From Psoroptes ovis (lineage: Eukaryota; Arthropoda; Arachnida; Sarcoptiformes; Psoroptidae): 64,000 nt of DNA. The stretch is from contig PQWQ01000006.1 in the NCBI GenBank assembly GCA_002943765.1, positions 434,001 through 498,000 of the forward strand, given 5' to 3'. Below, piece by piece: positions 21,801-33,761 of the stretch (the stretch's first letter is position 1; each line of letters opens with the position of its first letter). The notes under the pieces were generated by a model. The model was not told where the DNA came from. It saw nothing but the letters and a program-made list of their open reading frames with translations, and did no database searches. The position numbers and the translations under genes are program-made.

Positions 21801-21874
21801 CAGTAAAAAATCAGCAATAAATCGATTCAAATTTTATTTCATTTAATGGTCAATTCAACTTAAAATTAATTAAA
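18837..21874. other. 3-kb non-coding region upstream of vinculin
   Basis: AT-rich, without a supported coding exon. It holds a GAT-repeat run near 19693-19720, an 18-nt (GT)n microsatellite at 21105-21123, and an inverted repeat with 10-bp arms (TTTTTCGGTG at 19306-19315, CACCGAAAAA at 19333-19342, 17-nt loop). The inverted repeat lies inside a less AT-biased stretch at 19200-19440. The vinculin promoter and any 5' non-coding exon should lie here. Confidence 0.55.
21105..21123 (+). repeat. (GT)n microsatellite
   Basis: Nine uninterrupted GT units in the region upstream of vinculin. Confidence 0.9.
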
Positions 21875-24800
21875 ATGCCAACATTTCATACCAAAACTAT
21901 TGCTGGTATTTTGGAACCTGTAGCACATCAGGTATGTTGATTTATGGAATTTTTTTTTTGGCATGAATTTGTTTTCTATTTTTATTTTGAAAAATATGAA
22001 ATATAAAAATGAAATAAACAATTTGGCAAATAAATTTAAACGATGACAATAAATAATGTGAAACAAAACATTTTGATCATTTATTTATTTGTTTTTTCTC
22101 ACAATTTGACACTTGTCATAACTTTTCATAACTTGAGTTGAAATAGAGAATTTTTCATCAGATTCATCAATTAAATAAAAGATATTCAACACTTAATCAA
22201 TTTTTCAATTAATTAGGTTTCACGTCTAGTTATATTACATGAAGAAGCTGAAGATGGTAATGCAATGCCTGATCTTGAACGACCTGTACAAGGTGTTAGC
22301 ATTGCAGTTACTAATTTAGTGAAGGTATTTTTCCTAGATTTTGTTTCGTTAAACCATTTGATGGTGATTTTTATTTGTCTATAATTTTCAGGTAGGAAGA
22401 GATACAATTAATTCAAGTGATGATCAAATATTACGTCAAGATATGCCAGCATCTTTACAACGTGTTGAACGTGCATCACGTTTACTTGAAGAAGCATCGG
22501 CCATGTTGAAAATTGATCCATATTCACAGCCGGCAAGAAAAAAATTGATTGAAGGTGCACGTGGTATATTGCAAGGGACATCATTATTATTAACATGTTT
22601 TGATGAATCAGAAGTACGCAAGATTATTAAAGAATGTAAAAAAGTTTTAGATTATTTAGCTGTTGCTGAAGTAATCGATTCAATGGAAGATTTAGTACAA
22701 TTCGTCAAAGATTTAAGTCCTTGTTTAACAAAAGTATCACGTGATGTTGATTTTCGTGAAAAAGAATTGACACATCAGGTGCATCGTGAAATATTGAGTC
22801 GCTCTTTAGAATCGATCAAAACTTTGGCACCAGTGTTGATTTGTTCGATGAAAATTTATGTACAATTAGTTTCACAAGGTAAAAGTGTCATAGAAGCTGC
22901 TGAAAATCGTAACTATTTGGTGCATAGAATGACTGATGAAATCAATGAAATTATCAGAGTTTTACAATTAACTACTTATGATGAAGATGAATGGGAAGCT
23001 GATGATTTAACTAGATTGAAAAAAGGTTACAACGCCATTCTTAGTAAATTATCTACAGCTCATGATTGGTTAGAAGATCCAACTGCTATGACAGGAGGTG
23101 TTGGTGAAAAATCTGTTCGTTCAATCATCGAAAGTGCCCGAAGAATATCTGATTTAGTACTACCAGAAGACAAAGACCCAATTAGAAAATCTGCTAATGA
23201 TATCGAATCGATGACTAATGCATTATGTGAATTAAGAGATGAAGGCAAAGGTGCATCACCGCAAGCTCATTCACTTGGCCATAGCATCAATAATCAGTTG
23301 AAAAATCTGAGTAATCTCGTTAACAAAGCAATACAAAATCTGGAACGCAGTGGAATACAAGGGCCAGCTCATACTGTATCTGGTCGTGTTGATCAAGCAT
23401 CAAAATGGTTGTCGAATTTGAATTTCGATGACAAAGGTATTGGGTCGCAAGCAATCAAAGCATTAGTGCAAGATGGAAGAAAAATTGGTCAAAGTTGTAA
23501 TCCAGCTCAACGTGAGGATTTGTATGATCTTTGTAATCAAGTAGAAATGTTACAAAAACAATTAGAAGATTTATGTCGTCGTGGATTAGGACATACACCA
23601 CAGGCACAAGAATTGGCACGCAAACTTAAATTAAAATTACGTGAATTGAATAAAATGATTGAACAAGCATTAATTTTACGGGTTGTTGAAGATTTCATTG
23701 ATATTGTCACGCCATTGAAACAATTTACTGATGCTGTTCACATGCCAGAAGGAACGCCAAATAGAGATAATAATTTGCAAGAAAAAACAAATAATCTAAG
23801 TCAATTCTCTAAACGTGTTGCAAATACAGCACGCAGTGTCGGCTCTGGTTTAGCCAAAAACAAACGTTTAGCTGAAGGTTTAATGAATTATTCAAATCAA
23901 ATCGAGAGTCTACAGCCACAATTAATAAATGCTGGTCGCATACGTTTCACTCATCCTGATAATAAATCAGCTGAAGAACATTTTGAAAATCTTCGATCAC
24001 AATATCAAGATAATCTAGAACGTTTGCGTAATATGGTCGATGAAGCTGTGGATAGTGTTAGTTTCGTCAATGCCTCAGGTATTTCAATTAATCTTTTCTG
24101 TTTTTAACCAAATAATTCATTTCTGTTTCCTTACAATCACACGAACAGAGGATGCAATATTGAAATATACAACATTATGTGAAAATTCAATCGCTAATCG
24201 CCAGCCACAAGGCATGGTCGAAAATACATCAAATATCGCACGTTTGGCCAATCGTGTATTGGGTGTTGCTAAACAAGAGGCTGAAAATTCTGAAGATCCT
24301 AATTTTATTTCAAATGTTAATCGTTCGGCTGATAATTTACAGCGATGTATGTGTTTGTTTGAATACTGAGTTTAAATTAATGTGATTTATTAAATTTCTT
24401 TTCACCCTTATCTTAGCGATCACTGGTATGGTGCAAGATGCTAAAAATGTTGCCTTAAATATTCAAGATCCAGGAATTGCTAGCAAATGGAGAGAATCAA
24501 ATAAATATGTAAGTCGGTCCATTAATTCATTAATCATTCACACAATTATTTATTTATTTCTTTCAATTCATAGCTAATCAACTGTGTATCTGATGTCAAA
24601 AATTCATTAACACCCGATGTTATACCTAATGATCAAATGAGTGAATTATCAATCGATGGTAAATTTTTTTATTATTCCTTCAATCATTCTCAAATGTTTT
24701 ATCTAACCATTTCTGTGATTTTTATTTTCACTTATACTGTTTTCTGTCATTTATTATCTTTATTTGTTGATTATAATTGAAAAATTTTAAAACTTCAATA

Positions 24801-26078
24801 TTACATAAACTTTTACACACACATTCATACCAATTATTGAAAAAATTTAGATGAACGATTCAATAAATTTGATGATACAACACGATCATCGAAACCGTTG
24901 TCTGATGATGAATTTAAAGATATATTTTCTTCATTGGATGGTTTCATTCCTGATAAAGCAATGAATGAAGTTCCTAGAATGGTTCCTGTGCAAGCAGCTG
25001 CACCGCCGCCATCACAAGCATCGCAAACACTACCTTCACAAAGATCAACTCAGCAACCATCACCGTATAATCATCATCAGCATCAACAAATCTATACAAG
25101 TTATACTGTTCCTCGTTCAGGTTCGACGTTTGGCTTAGGCTTAATATATAAATTACACAATATTTATTTCATATTCTAATATCATTGAATGTTTCCTTCA
25201 GCTGCTATTTTTCTATTTTTTGAAATGCATTAAACAAATAATTATATTTTCTTTTGTAATGACAGATCCGGCTGCACCACCAAGGCCGCCACCACCTCAA
25301 GTAAATAATATCGCACCACCAAGACCGCCCCCAGTAATCGAACCAGATGATGAATATGATGATCGCTTCCCAACATTACAACCTAATCAGCCTATAATGG
25401 TGAGCATTTCCTCATTTTATGTTCATAAAATTATCGTATTTACTAAATACTTAATACTTCAAATGATTCAGATGGCTGCACACGATCTTCATCAAGAAGT
25501 ACGGCAATGGTCAAGTAAAGAAAATGAAATCATCGCTGCTGCTAAAAAAATGGCCATTCATATGGCGAGATTGAGTACATTATGTGGTGGACAAGGCACT
25601 AAAAAAGATTTAATTGCATGTGCCAAACAAATAGCTGAAATGTCTGAAGAAGTCACACGTTTAGCCAAAGATCAAGCCAAATTATGCACCGATAAACGAA
25701 TGAGAACGGTAATCAATTAATTAGATTTTTACAATAATTTTATGATGTTATTTTAAAATAGAATATACTTCAAGTATGTGAAAGAATACCAACGATTGGT
25801 ACACAATTGAGAATATTATCAACAGTCAAAGCCACATTACTTGGTGCACAAGGTATGGAAATGGAAAATTGAAAATCTGTCATAATAATGACAATTTTTC
25901 GTTTTTTTTAGGATCACAAGAAGATCAAGAAGCGACCGAAATGTTGGTTGGGAATGCACAAAATTTAATGCAATCAGTCAAAGAAACTGTTCGTGCATGT
26001 GAAGCAGCCTCAATTAAAATTCGTACTGATAGTGGCGTACGAATGGTTTGGGTTCGAAAACAACCATGGTACCAATAG
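21875..26078 (+). CDS. VCL: Vinculin
   Basis: Actin-binding scaffold of integrin and cadherin adhesions. Eleven exons: 21875-21931, 22217-22324, 22392-24078, 24149-24346, 24417-24508, 24574-24658, 24851-25120, 25266-25399, 25472-25708, 25762-25852, 25912-26078 (3126 bp, 1041 residues; human vinculin is 1066). The N-terminus MPTFHTKTIAGILEPVAHQV and helical-bundle head (DSMEDLVQFVKDLSPCLTKV) match vinculin D1. Repeated bundles follow on the large third exon. A proline-rich linker on exons 7-8 (PAAPPRPPPPQ, APPRPPPVIEP) would bind VASP/CAP-type partners. The tail bundle ends RMVWVRKQPWYQ, the vinculin C-terminal hairpin. It converges on ACAA2 (233 bp apart). Confidence 0.95.
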
Positions 26079-26311
26079 ATTATAAGAAACGACCAAAAAA
26101 ATGAAAATGACAATTTTTAACAGAAAATAATTCTATGATTGTAAATTTGATTACTATAATTTCAATAGCAAATCGAAAAAAGTGCCACAATCAATTGTTA
26201 TTCACACATCGATCATTATTTATTGTGAATGATAAAACAAGCAAAAAAAAAGTTTTGAATGAAATGAATAAAAATTTATTCTTTATTTTTATCAGTATTG
26301 ATTTTACTTTT

Positions 26312-27692
26312 TTAATTAATATTTTCTAATAAAACTGCGATTCCTTGTCCTCCACCAATGCATGCAGAACCAATAGCATATTTACCGTTACGTCGTTTTA
26401 ATTCATAGACAAGATCAGCTAAAATACGTGCACCGGAAGCGGCCAATGCTAGATTGTAGAGTAAAAAAGTTTCAATCAGATATTTTTAATTTAAATTAGA
26501 AGAGAGCTAAAAACTTACGATGACCAAGTGCAACTGCACCACCGTTAACATTTGTTTTATTCATGTCTAATCCTAGATCTTTAGCAACTGCTAAAAATTG
26601 TGCGGCAAATGCTTCATTAACTTCGATAACATCAATTTGTTCTAAAGTTAAATTATTGCTCTGCAATATTTTGCGTATGGCTGGAGCTGGACCAATACCC
26701 ATAATTGTTGGATCCACACCGACACTTGCATAACCAGCAACACGAACTAATGGAGTCAATGAGTGTTTTTTGACAGCATCTTCGCTAGCGAGTACTAATG
26801 CACCAGCACCATCATTAACACCTGATGCATTGCCAGCTGTTACGACACCATCTTTTTTGAATACTGGTTTCAATTTAGCTAATTGTTCCATTGTTGTGTC
26901 AGGTCTTGGGTGTTCATCGGTGTCAAACATTTGATCTTTTCCTTTGACTTTGATTGGAACTGGACAGATTTCATCATTGAATCTACCAGCTTTATGAGCT
27001 TCAGCCCAACGCTGTTGCGATAATAAAGCAAATTTATCACATTCTTCACGCGATATATTGTATTTTGTGGCTAAATTTTCAGCTGTAATAGCCATTGGCA
27101 AATTGACATGTGCATCAGTCAAGGATGCCCATAATGAACATTCGATTTTAGGTACTTGGCTGAATTTGACACCAAATCTAGAGTCTCGAATCTTGGATCA
27201 ATCGAAACAATTAATTTTGTTTTGATTCAATCATCAGATTACTTACAACAAATGGAGCTTGACTCATACTTTCTGAGCCAACAGCTAACGAAATTTCAGC
27301 ATCCCTGAGCACAATATCTTGTGTGCTATTGACAACTGCTTGAAAACCTGAACCACAAAGACGGTTTACTGTTAAACAAGGGACTTCTTGACTGCAGCCA
27401 ACGCCAAGAGCCACATGTCTAGAAATATAGCCACCGTTTGTTTGAGAAAGTTGACCAATATTACCAACAGTGACTGATTCTATTAATTTTGGATCAATTT
27501 TCGATTGTGCAATAGCCGCTAATGCAGATATTTTTCCCAATTCAACCGAACCAACATCTTTGATTTTACCACCGAATGCACCGAAAGGCGTGCGTTTAGC
27601 ACCAACAATAAAAACACCTTGAGGAGTTGTATAATATAAATAAAAATATTCAAATAATTATAACAAATTATACCTCTTACAAGTGATGACAT
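26312..27692 (-). CDS. ACAA2: 3-ketoacyl-CoA thiolase, mitochondrial (acetyl-CoA acyltransferase 2)
   Basis: Catalyses the last, thiolytic step of fatty-acid beta-oxidation in the mitochondrial matrix. Four exons on the minus strand: 27674-27692 (19 bp), 27247-27617, 26519-27191 and 26312-26448 (1200 bp, 399 residues; human ACAA2 is 397). The joined N-terminus MSSLVRGVFIVGAKRTPFGAFGG matches ACAA2, whose targeting signal is not cleaved. The nucleophile lies in NRLCGSGFQ, the His in GHPLAASG (formed across the last intron), and the second Cys in SACIGGGQG. NVNGGAVALGH is also intact. The second intron has two possible donor/acceptor pairs; the one used (GTT|GTAAGT, CCAAG|ATT) gives an alignment to the family without gaps. 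Confidence 0.93.
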
Positions 27693-28398
27693 AATAATAA
27701 TTCAGACTTTATTGTTGAACACGATTTCTTACAAAAATGAAAATGTTGACTTAAAAATTGTACTTGAACAAATAAAAAAAGCATCAATATTACAAATAAT
27801 GTACCCGAATCACTGTGATATATTTATTTTTAAAAAATGATATATTTTACATATGATAGACGATAGAGGGCATAAACTAATGATTAAAGTTCTTTATCGC
27901 AATTGATTTTTAATGATTGCATAGATTTCATGGCACATGGATTGATATATAATTCTTGGAAATCCTGAGATAATAATTTAATTAATTCCCATTAATCTTG
28001 TATCAAAATTGAGACGTTTTGGGACCTTTAAATTCTGACAAAAAAAAATTTCTAATTCGAACATTTAATTTATTCCAACTATTTCTACAGAGCTACACCA
28101 TTTTTGATCGAAATAGTACTTGTGTTTATTTTCGTTTTGTTTGCGCAAACTCCAAGATTGTGGCTACTTGTTGGGTACCACTCTATTCATTCACATGAAA
28201 CGCGCGTAAATGAAACGAAAATGAAATGAATGAAGGATTGTGCGTGCCATATTTGTTTATTGTTCTTATTTTCCAAGGGTCACCATGGTCACACAAATGT
28301 TTAATGGTAGCGGTCGCTAATGTCTGATCCCGGATGGTTTATTTATTTACAGTTTTTTAATTGTAAACAAACAAATGAACAAAATTGTCAATTAAAAA
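27693..28398. other. Intergenic region between divergent ACAA2 and the coiled-coil gene
   Basis: 706 bp with no gene. The part 28120-28340 is less AT-biased than average and probably holds promoter elements for one or both genes. No named motif is recognised. Confidence 0.5.
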
Positions 28399-30342
28399 AT
28401 GGACAAGAAACGAAATTGGATGCCATCATCATCATCATCGTCATCATATTTAAATTTTGAAGTGCCAAAAAATGATCACATGAATCCTGATGAATTTTTT
28501 AATCAACAAAAAGAGGTTTTTATTCGTAAATTTTGAATTAATTCATTTTCATTGTCATTATTTGTATAATTGTAGATTGATAAATTATTATCAAATGGCT
28601 TTGATGATATAACTGATATAAAACATTTCACCAATTATGATGATTTGGAGACTTTTTTAAATGAAAATGATAATCATGATGCAAATCAAAGACATTCTAC
28701 GAAATTCTCAAGTGATATATATTCATCTAAACAAAGTACATCGACACCATTACTACAGCGTAATAATCAGCCAAACTTAAACGAATTATTAAATTACAAT
28801 CGTAGAAAAAATGAAAGGATTATTGAAGAGCCAGAAGATCCCTGTAACACTATTGAAGACGTTGATAGTTTGACAACAAATGATAATGATGATAATCTAT
28901 CTCTATCTACTAATAATAATAATAATCATAATGATGATGATGTCGATTACATAATACGAGAGTCGCCAAAATTAAATTTGAATCATGACGATGATTATCT
29001 TAGTGATACCAATAAAGATGACAATGACGTACACATCAAAGATTTATACATATTAAAGCAAGAATTCTCACAAATCAATACAAATTATCAATTATTAAGA
29101 CAAAAATTTCAGAAATTATATCAACAAAATCAAGAAAATCGACAATTAATCGAACAAAAATGTCAGAGAATCGCCAAATTAGAAAGCCAAACATATAATA
29201 GGCAAGATGAACACAAACTAGCATCGTTGTATGAATCGAAAATAAATTCACTTGAACGTCAATTGGCCGAATTACAGCAATCAAAACGTCCCTTTGACAA
29301 AGATAATCAAACCTTTGGTGAAGAACAAATGAAGTGGTTCGAAACAATAAAATTAAAACATCAAAAAGAACTTAATACATTTAAAATTGAGTATGAATCT
29401 AAAATTGATAAATTAACTAAACTATTAGAGAGAAAAGATGATGAAATGATAGCGAATTGTAATATATTATTGAAATATAAAAAAGAGATGAATTATTATA
29501 AAGAAAAAGTGAAAAATTACGAAGCCAATTTTGATGTCAAATTAAAACAAGAAATCGATCATATAAAAGAAACAATGATGAAATCATTTGACGAATCAAT
29601 GAAAAAATTGAAAAATGAATGGGAAAATAAATTGAATGAAGATATTAATAAAATTATTGATCATATTGAAAATAATTCAAACGACCCTATAGATCATCAT
29701 AATTTTATCGATGATTTACGTTTCGAAAAATTGATAAAATTATATCATTCATTGAAGTTATTTCAAACAAATCATGAACAAAAAATACAGCAACAAATCG
29801 ACCGAATGAATGATGCAAAAAAACAATTAGAAAAAGCAATCAATGAAGTAAAAATGCACAATTCAAGCATATCAAGCGCATCAAGTCGCAGTGATTTATT
29901 TGAGACTGATCATAATGGTAATAGTAATGTACCGGTGTTAGCAACAATGGTCAATAAAAATCGATCTTCGCATTGTGACTCATTATCAGACAATCGCACA
30001 TCATCATCATCAGTCATGAATGAAAAATATGAACAAGAAATTAATGAATTACGGTTAAATTTATTGTATAAAACAGATGAAATGGAACAATATCATTTGA
30101 AAATGAACAAATATAGGCAATACATACATCAAATGAAAGATCAACATGACAAAGAATTAAATTCATTAAAAAATAAATTCGCAAAAATCATTCAAGAATT
30201 AATGGATGATAAGCAACATAAATATTGTATCAATAATCATAATCAACAGCAGCAACATCAGATAGAAACGAATTCGAAATCATCAGAAAAATTGATACGA
30301 AAATCAAATGGACATGGCACATTAGATTTTGATTTGATATAA
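28399..30342 (+). CDS. Coiled-coil protein of unknown function
   Basis: Two exons, 28399-28515 and 28576-30342 (627 residues), joined in phase 0 across a 60-bp intron (GTTTTT...TGTAG). The N-terminal third is acidic and Ser/Asn/Asp-rich (SSSSSSSS, NNNNNHNDDD). From about residue 195 the protein is almost continuous heptad-like coiled coil (for example LKQEFSQINTNYQLLRQKF), with a break near residue 440 that is Ser-rich, then a further coil. A centrosomal, cytoskeletal or tethering scaffold is typical for such architecture, but I do not recognise a specific family. It converges on TIM21 with 112 bp between stops. Confidence 0.75.
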
Positions 30343-30454
30343 ACAACTTTTTTTTCAACAAACTTTATTTTATGTAAATATTGATTTGATCCAAACTTTT
30401 TTTTAAATTTTGTATATTTGTTATTGAATAAATGCAATCAATTTATTTATTGAT

Positions 30455-31114
30455 TCATTGTTGATCATCTAATAAACGATTATCTTCGATAATAATTGTT
30501 TGCGATGGATAAGTATCCGTTTGTACGAATAAATAACGAAAATGGGAACTAGGAGAGTCTTTGACTGTTTCACACTCGACTGTAGCCGTATTGAAACTAC
30601 CTTTGAGATAAAAACGGACACGAATATAAGTGCGACCATTTTTTTCATATTCTATCGATGACACATGGCGTGCACGGCCTCGTTTAGTCAATTCGCCATG
30701 TCCTTTAATCGGCTCACCTAATAATTCGGTAACTCTAGGATCATTTTTACATTTTTTCAAGGCAGCAGTAAATATTGACGTCGGTGATTTAGATGAAAAA
30801 AATTCCTTGAAAATTGAATAAATGACAAAACCAAATATACCGACGCCAACTAGGATTACAGAAATATTCATACCATCTTTTGTCGTTTGTTTAATACGTT
30901 CACCAATTTTTACATCTTTAGATATTTGTGTGTTGGGATCGATTTTTGTAATTTTTGAATTATTATTTGTTGAAAAATTATCACAAATTTGATACACAAC
31001 AATACTATTCTTATTCATCAATAATTTTCTACGATCTAAATATGATGATTTTGTATTCAAATTTCTCAATGAAAGTAATTGATTCAAACATTTCCGAGAA
31101 TGTATGATTGCCAT
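30455..31114 (-). CDS. TIMM21: Mitochondrial import inner membrane translocase subunit Tim21
   Basis: Single exon, 219 residues. Tim21 links the TOM and TIM23 complexes in presequence protein import and also escorts subunits to respiratory-chain assembly. The N-terminal 60 residues are basic and Ser/Asn-rich, as a mitochondrial presequence. One membrane helix lies near residues 82-104 (NISVILVGVGIFGFVIYSIF). The intermembrane-space domain carries the family pattern SIFTAALKKCKNDPRVTELL, GEPIKGHGE, RGRARHVSSIEY and the terminal strand RYLFVQTD. It lies head-to-tail 145 bp downstream of PYROXD1 on the same strand. Confidence 0.92.
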   Translation of the reverse strand: MAIIHSRKCLNQLLSLRNLNTKSSYLDRRKLLMNKNSIVVYQICDNFSTNNNSKITKIDPNTQISKDVKIGERIKQTTKDGMNISVILVGVGIFGFVIYSIFKEFFSSKSPTSIFTAALKKCKNDPRVTELLGEPIKGHGELTKRGRARHVSSIEYEKNGRTYIRVRFYLKGSFNTATVECETVKDSPSSHFRYLFVQTDTYPSQTIIIEDNRLLDDQQ

Positions 31115-31259
31115 TTCATTTAAAATTATTCATCAAATATCAAATTAAAAAATATGATCATATGTTTAAAAATACAAATTTTTGAATAAAAATCAAAGGC
31201 GACATCTATTATATTTTACAAGTCTGTAAATATTTGAAATCTAAACATTTCATTGAGAT

Positions 31260-32786
31260 TTAATCGAAAAAATCTTCAATATCTAAATGATCATCGAGCA
31301 GATGATCGCCGAAACGACTAAGATCAATTTGATTGTAGATTAAAAATTCAAATGTTTCTTCGAGATTATTATCACCGATCAATATGGCTCCAATCATTTT
31401 ATGATTCTTCAAAATTACTTTTATGTACGATTCTTTCGGTATTACTCGGCATAATATTTTGTAATCTTCCACGAATTTACCGTTTTCACTATTTCTGATA
31501 AATTTTTTTTCATCAAATAACCCCAAAAAAATAACACGAAAACCGAAAAATTGTGTAACATGTGCAAATACATCGAAATTGTTGAATAGAACTGGTGTTT
31601 CGGTGGATAAATTTAAATGCCATTGAATACATTTGGATGAATAAAAACCCATTTGTCTTGCTTGTGTCCAAAGACGCATTTGAAACCAAAAATTATTTTC
31701 ATTATTTTCTGTCCATTCGATGGTACATACATCACCGGCAGCGTATATATCAGAGAAATTTGTACGCATTTCTCTGTCAATCAATATTCCTTTATCATCG
31801 GCTAATTCAAATTTCTCTCCATTAGCGATTGGAATATCAGAATTAGGTATGACACCGATTGCTGCTATCAACATATCACAGCCATAAATTTTTTCATTAG
31901 TTAAGTGAACGTAAATATTCCATTTTTTCGTTTTATTACGATTATCGTCTATTACATTGAGTTTAAATTTCTCAGGTATCGATTCGTATTTGGCATAGAT
32001 TTGTTTAATTTCCACATTCTTTTCAATGACTACTTTTTTCTTAGTTTTATTTCCACTCAAACTTAATTCAAGTGACCAATCTGGTCCTAATGCAACGCCG
32101 AATTCATTTGAATTTTTTTGAGTTTGTTCGAGATTATCTGTATGATAACGTGTGCGTTTAATCGGCATTCCTGGTTTATCTTTCGGTCCATGTTTGTCAA
32201 GAAAATCAGTAAAAAATTTAGCAGCACCAGCATCAAAGAACACTGAACTAATTGTATCATCACGTATTGACCATATAATTTCAATATTATTCACTGCATA
32301 TACAATTTCAGTAGCAATGCCGCCATTACCGGCAATCATAATACGTTCTGAATTTTTCAATAAATCAGTGAAATCTTTGGCTGTTTGTGTATCACGAATA
32401 TATTTTATGTATTTATTTACATCATTATTGGTATCTACATCATCACAGGTTTCGATTTTTTTAGGCCTAGCACCAGTACAAATACATAATTTACAATACT
32501 TTAAACATTGGTCATCATCTAATCGTATATGTTTTTCAATAGGATCGATTTCAATAACTTTTTTGTTGATAATAATGTCTAAATTTTTTGATTTCAATGT
32601 TTGTGCATTTTGTTCAATCACATCAAACATGTCAATTGATCTGCCCAATGTTTTAAAATTTGCAATAGTTTTCACTATTGATGAGGATGATATAAGTATT
32701 ATCGGTAGATTCGGCTGATCAATTGATAAGGATTTTGCACATGTTACACCAGCTATTCCACCACCGATAATGATCACCGGGTCCAT
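31260..32786 (-). CDS. PYROXD1: Pyridine nucleotide-disulfide oxidoreductase domain-containing protein 1
   Basis: Single exon, 508 residues (human 500). FAD/NAD(P)-dependent flavoprotein of class I oxidoreductase fold without the redox-active CxxxxC. In animals PYROXD1 protects the RTCB tRNA-ligase complex from oxidation, and its loss causes myopathy. The FAD Rossmann motif is at the N-terminus (IIIGGGIAGVTCAKSL). The ICTGARPKKI hinge follows, then the NAD-binding GNGGIATEIVYAV. A long insertion typical of PYROXD1 lies at about 190-280. The second FAD motif is IYAAGDVCTIEW. The start at 32786 places the Rossmann glycine motif directly at the N-terminus, as in the family. Divergent from LEPROT, 286 bp between starts. 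Confidence 0.93.
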   Translation of the reverse strand: MDPVIIIGGGIAGVTCAKSLSIDQPNLPIILISSSSIVKTIANFKTLGRSIDMFDVIEQNAQTLKSKNLDIIINKKVIEIDPIEKHIRLDDDQCLKYCKLCICTGARPKKIETCDDVDTNNDVNKYIKYIRDTQTAKDFTDLLKNSERIMIAGNGGIATEIVYAVNNIEIIWSIRDDTISSVFFDAGAAKFFTDFLDKHGPKDKPGMPIKRTRYHTDNLEQTQKNSNEFGVALGPDWSLELSLSGNKTKKKVVIEKNVEIKQIYAKYESIPEKFKLNVIDDNRNKTKKWNIYVHLTNEKIYGCDMLIAAIGVIPNSDIPIANGEKFELADDKGILIDREMRTNFSDIYAAGDVCTIEWTENNENNFWFQMRLWTQARQMGFYSSKCIQWHLNLSTETPVLFNNFDVFAHVTQFFGFRVIFLGLFDEKKFIRNSENGKFVEDYKILCRVIPKESYIKVILKNHKMIGAILIGDNNLEETFEFLIYNQIDLSRFGDHLLDDHLDIEDFFD

Positions 32787-33072
32787 TATATTATTAATTG
32801 AAAATTAAAACCAAATTCAGAAAAATAAGTGAAAATACAAAAACAAATGTCAAACACGTCTTTTATGGAAACATATGTGCATTGCACTTAATGAATGCGC
32901 AATCTACATTTGTAATATTAATTTTGTAAACAAACCCATTTTCATTTATTCATTGATTTGTATCTGTCATTCATTTGTTTGAATTAAGTTAACAAATAAT
33001 TCTGAATTAAATTCAATTTAGTCTTCGGAAAAAAATTGCATTAAGTGCAAAGCAGAATTTGGTTTAGTTCAC
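32787..33072. promoter_or_regulatory. Divergent promoter region of PYROXD1 and LEPROT with an inverted 12-bp element
   Basis: 286 bp between opposed start codons. A 12-bp element occurs once in each orientation: TTGCACTTAATG at 32882-32893 and its reverse complement CATTAAGTGCAA at 33039-33050, the latter only 22 bp before the LEPROT start. The core CACTTAA/TTAAGTG resembles an NK-2-type homeodomain site; this is inference only. Confidence 0.5.
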
Positions 33073-33761
33073 ATGGCTGGACTTAAAGGTATCATCGAAT
33101 TGATTAAATCTCAATTATTAATTTTGTTCTATTATTTATCTTTTTTGATGATTCATTGATGGATTCGGACAAACAGAGTAAGGATTTATTGAGATTAATT
33201 TATAGAATTTTTAAATAACTTCATATTCTTTCTAGATTGGTCGTTTTAGCATTTCTAGGCTCGGTTGGTATGACATTAGTCATACTTAGTTGTGCATCGC
33301 CCACATTTGGAGCGTAAGTTGATATAATTGTCTGAATATAATGGATCAGCTTTTATTTTATTATTCATTCATGGTTTATAAAATCACAGCGTTTGGTGGC
33401 CATTTTTCGTAGTTATATTTTATATATTATCACCAATACCAATTATGATTGCTAATCGTTATATGGAAAATTTCAATACAAATTCAACAGCTGTTAAAGA
33501 TGTTGCATTATTTATCACAGCTATCATTGTTATATCAGCATATGGTTTACCAATTGTTCTCGCACGTGCACCACCTGAAAATCCAACGGTTCGTTATTTT
33601 CGTAATATTCAGTGATTTTTTCTAATTTTTCAAACCTTGGTAAAACGCAGATAGTACCTGGTGCTTGCGTACTCGTATTATTAGGCAATACAGTAGTATT
33701 TTTGACAATTCTGGGTTTCTTTTTTTCATTCACAAGCGATGATTCAAGTGGGCTATTGTGA
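33073..33761 (+). CDS. LEPROT: Leptin receptor gene-related protein / VPS55 homologue
   Basis: Small endosomal membrane protein of the OB-RGRP/VPS55 family, involved in late endosome-to-lysosome sorting and receptor down-regulation. Exons: 33073-33088, a predicted single base at 33177, 33236-33313, 33390-33588, 33651-33761 (405 bp, 134 residues). The four-helix family pattern is clear: MAGLK, LVVLAFLGSVG, WWPFFVVIFYILSPIPIMIA, VISAYGLPIVLARA and GACVLVLLGNTVVFLTILGFF. Exon 1 leaves one base and exon 3 needs two, so a direct join shifts frame and meets a stop within five codons. A 1-nt exon between AAACAG and GTAAGG restores frame and exact family length (Glu at position 6 where Ala is usual). 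An assembly indel or weak alternative donor is possible. Confidence 0.85.
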
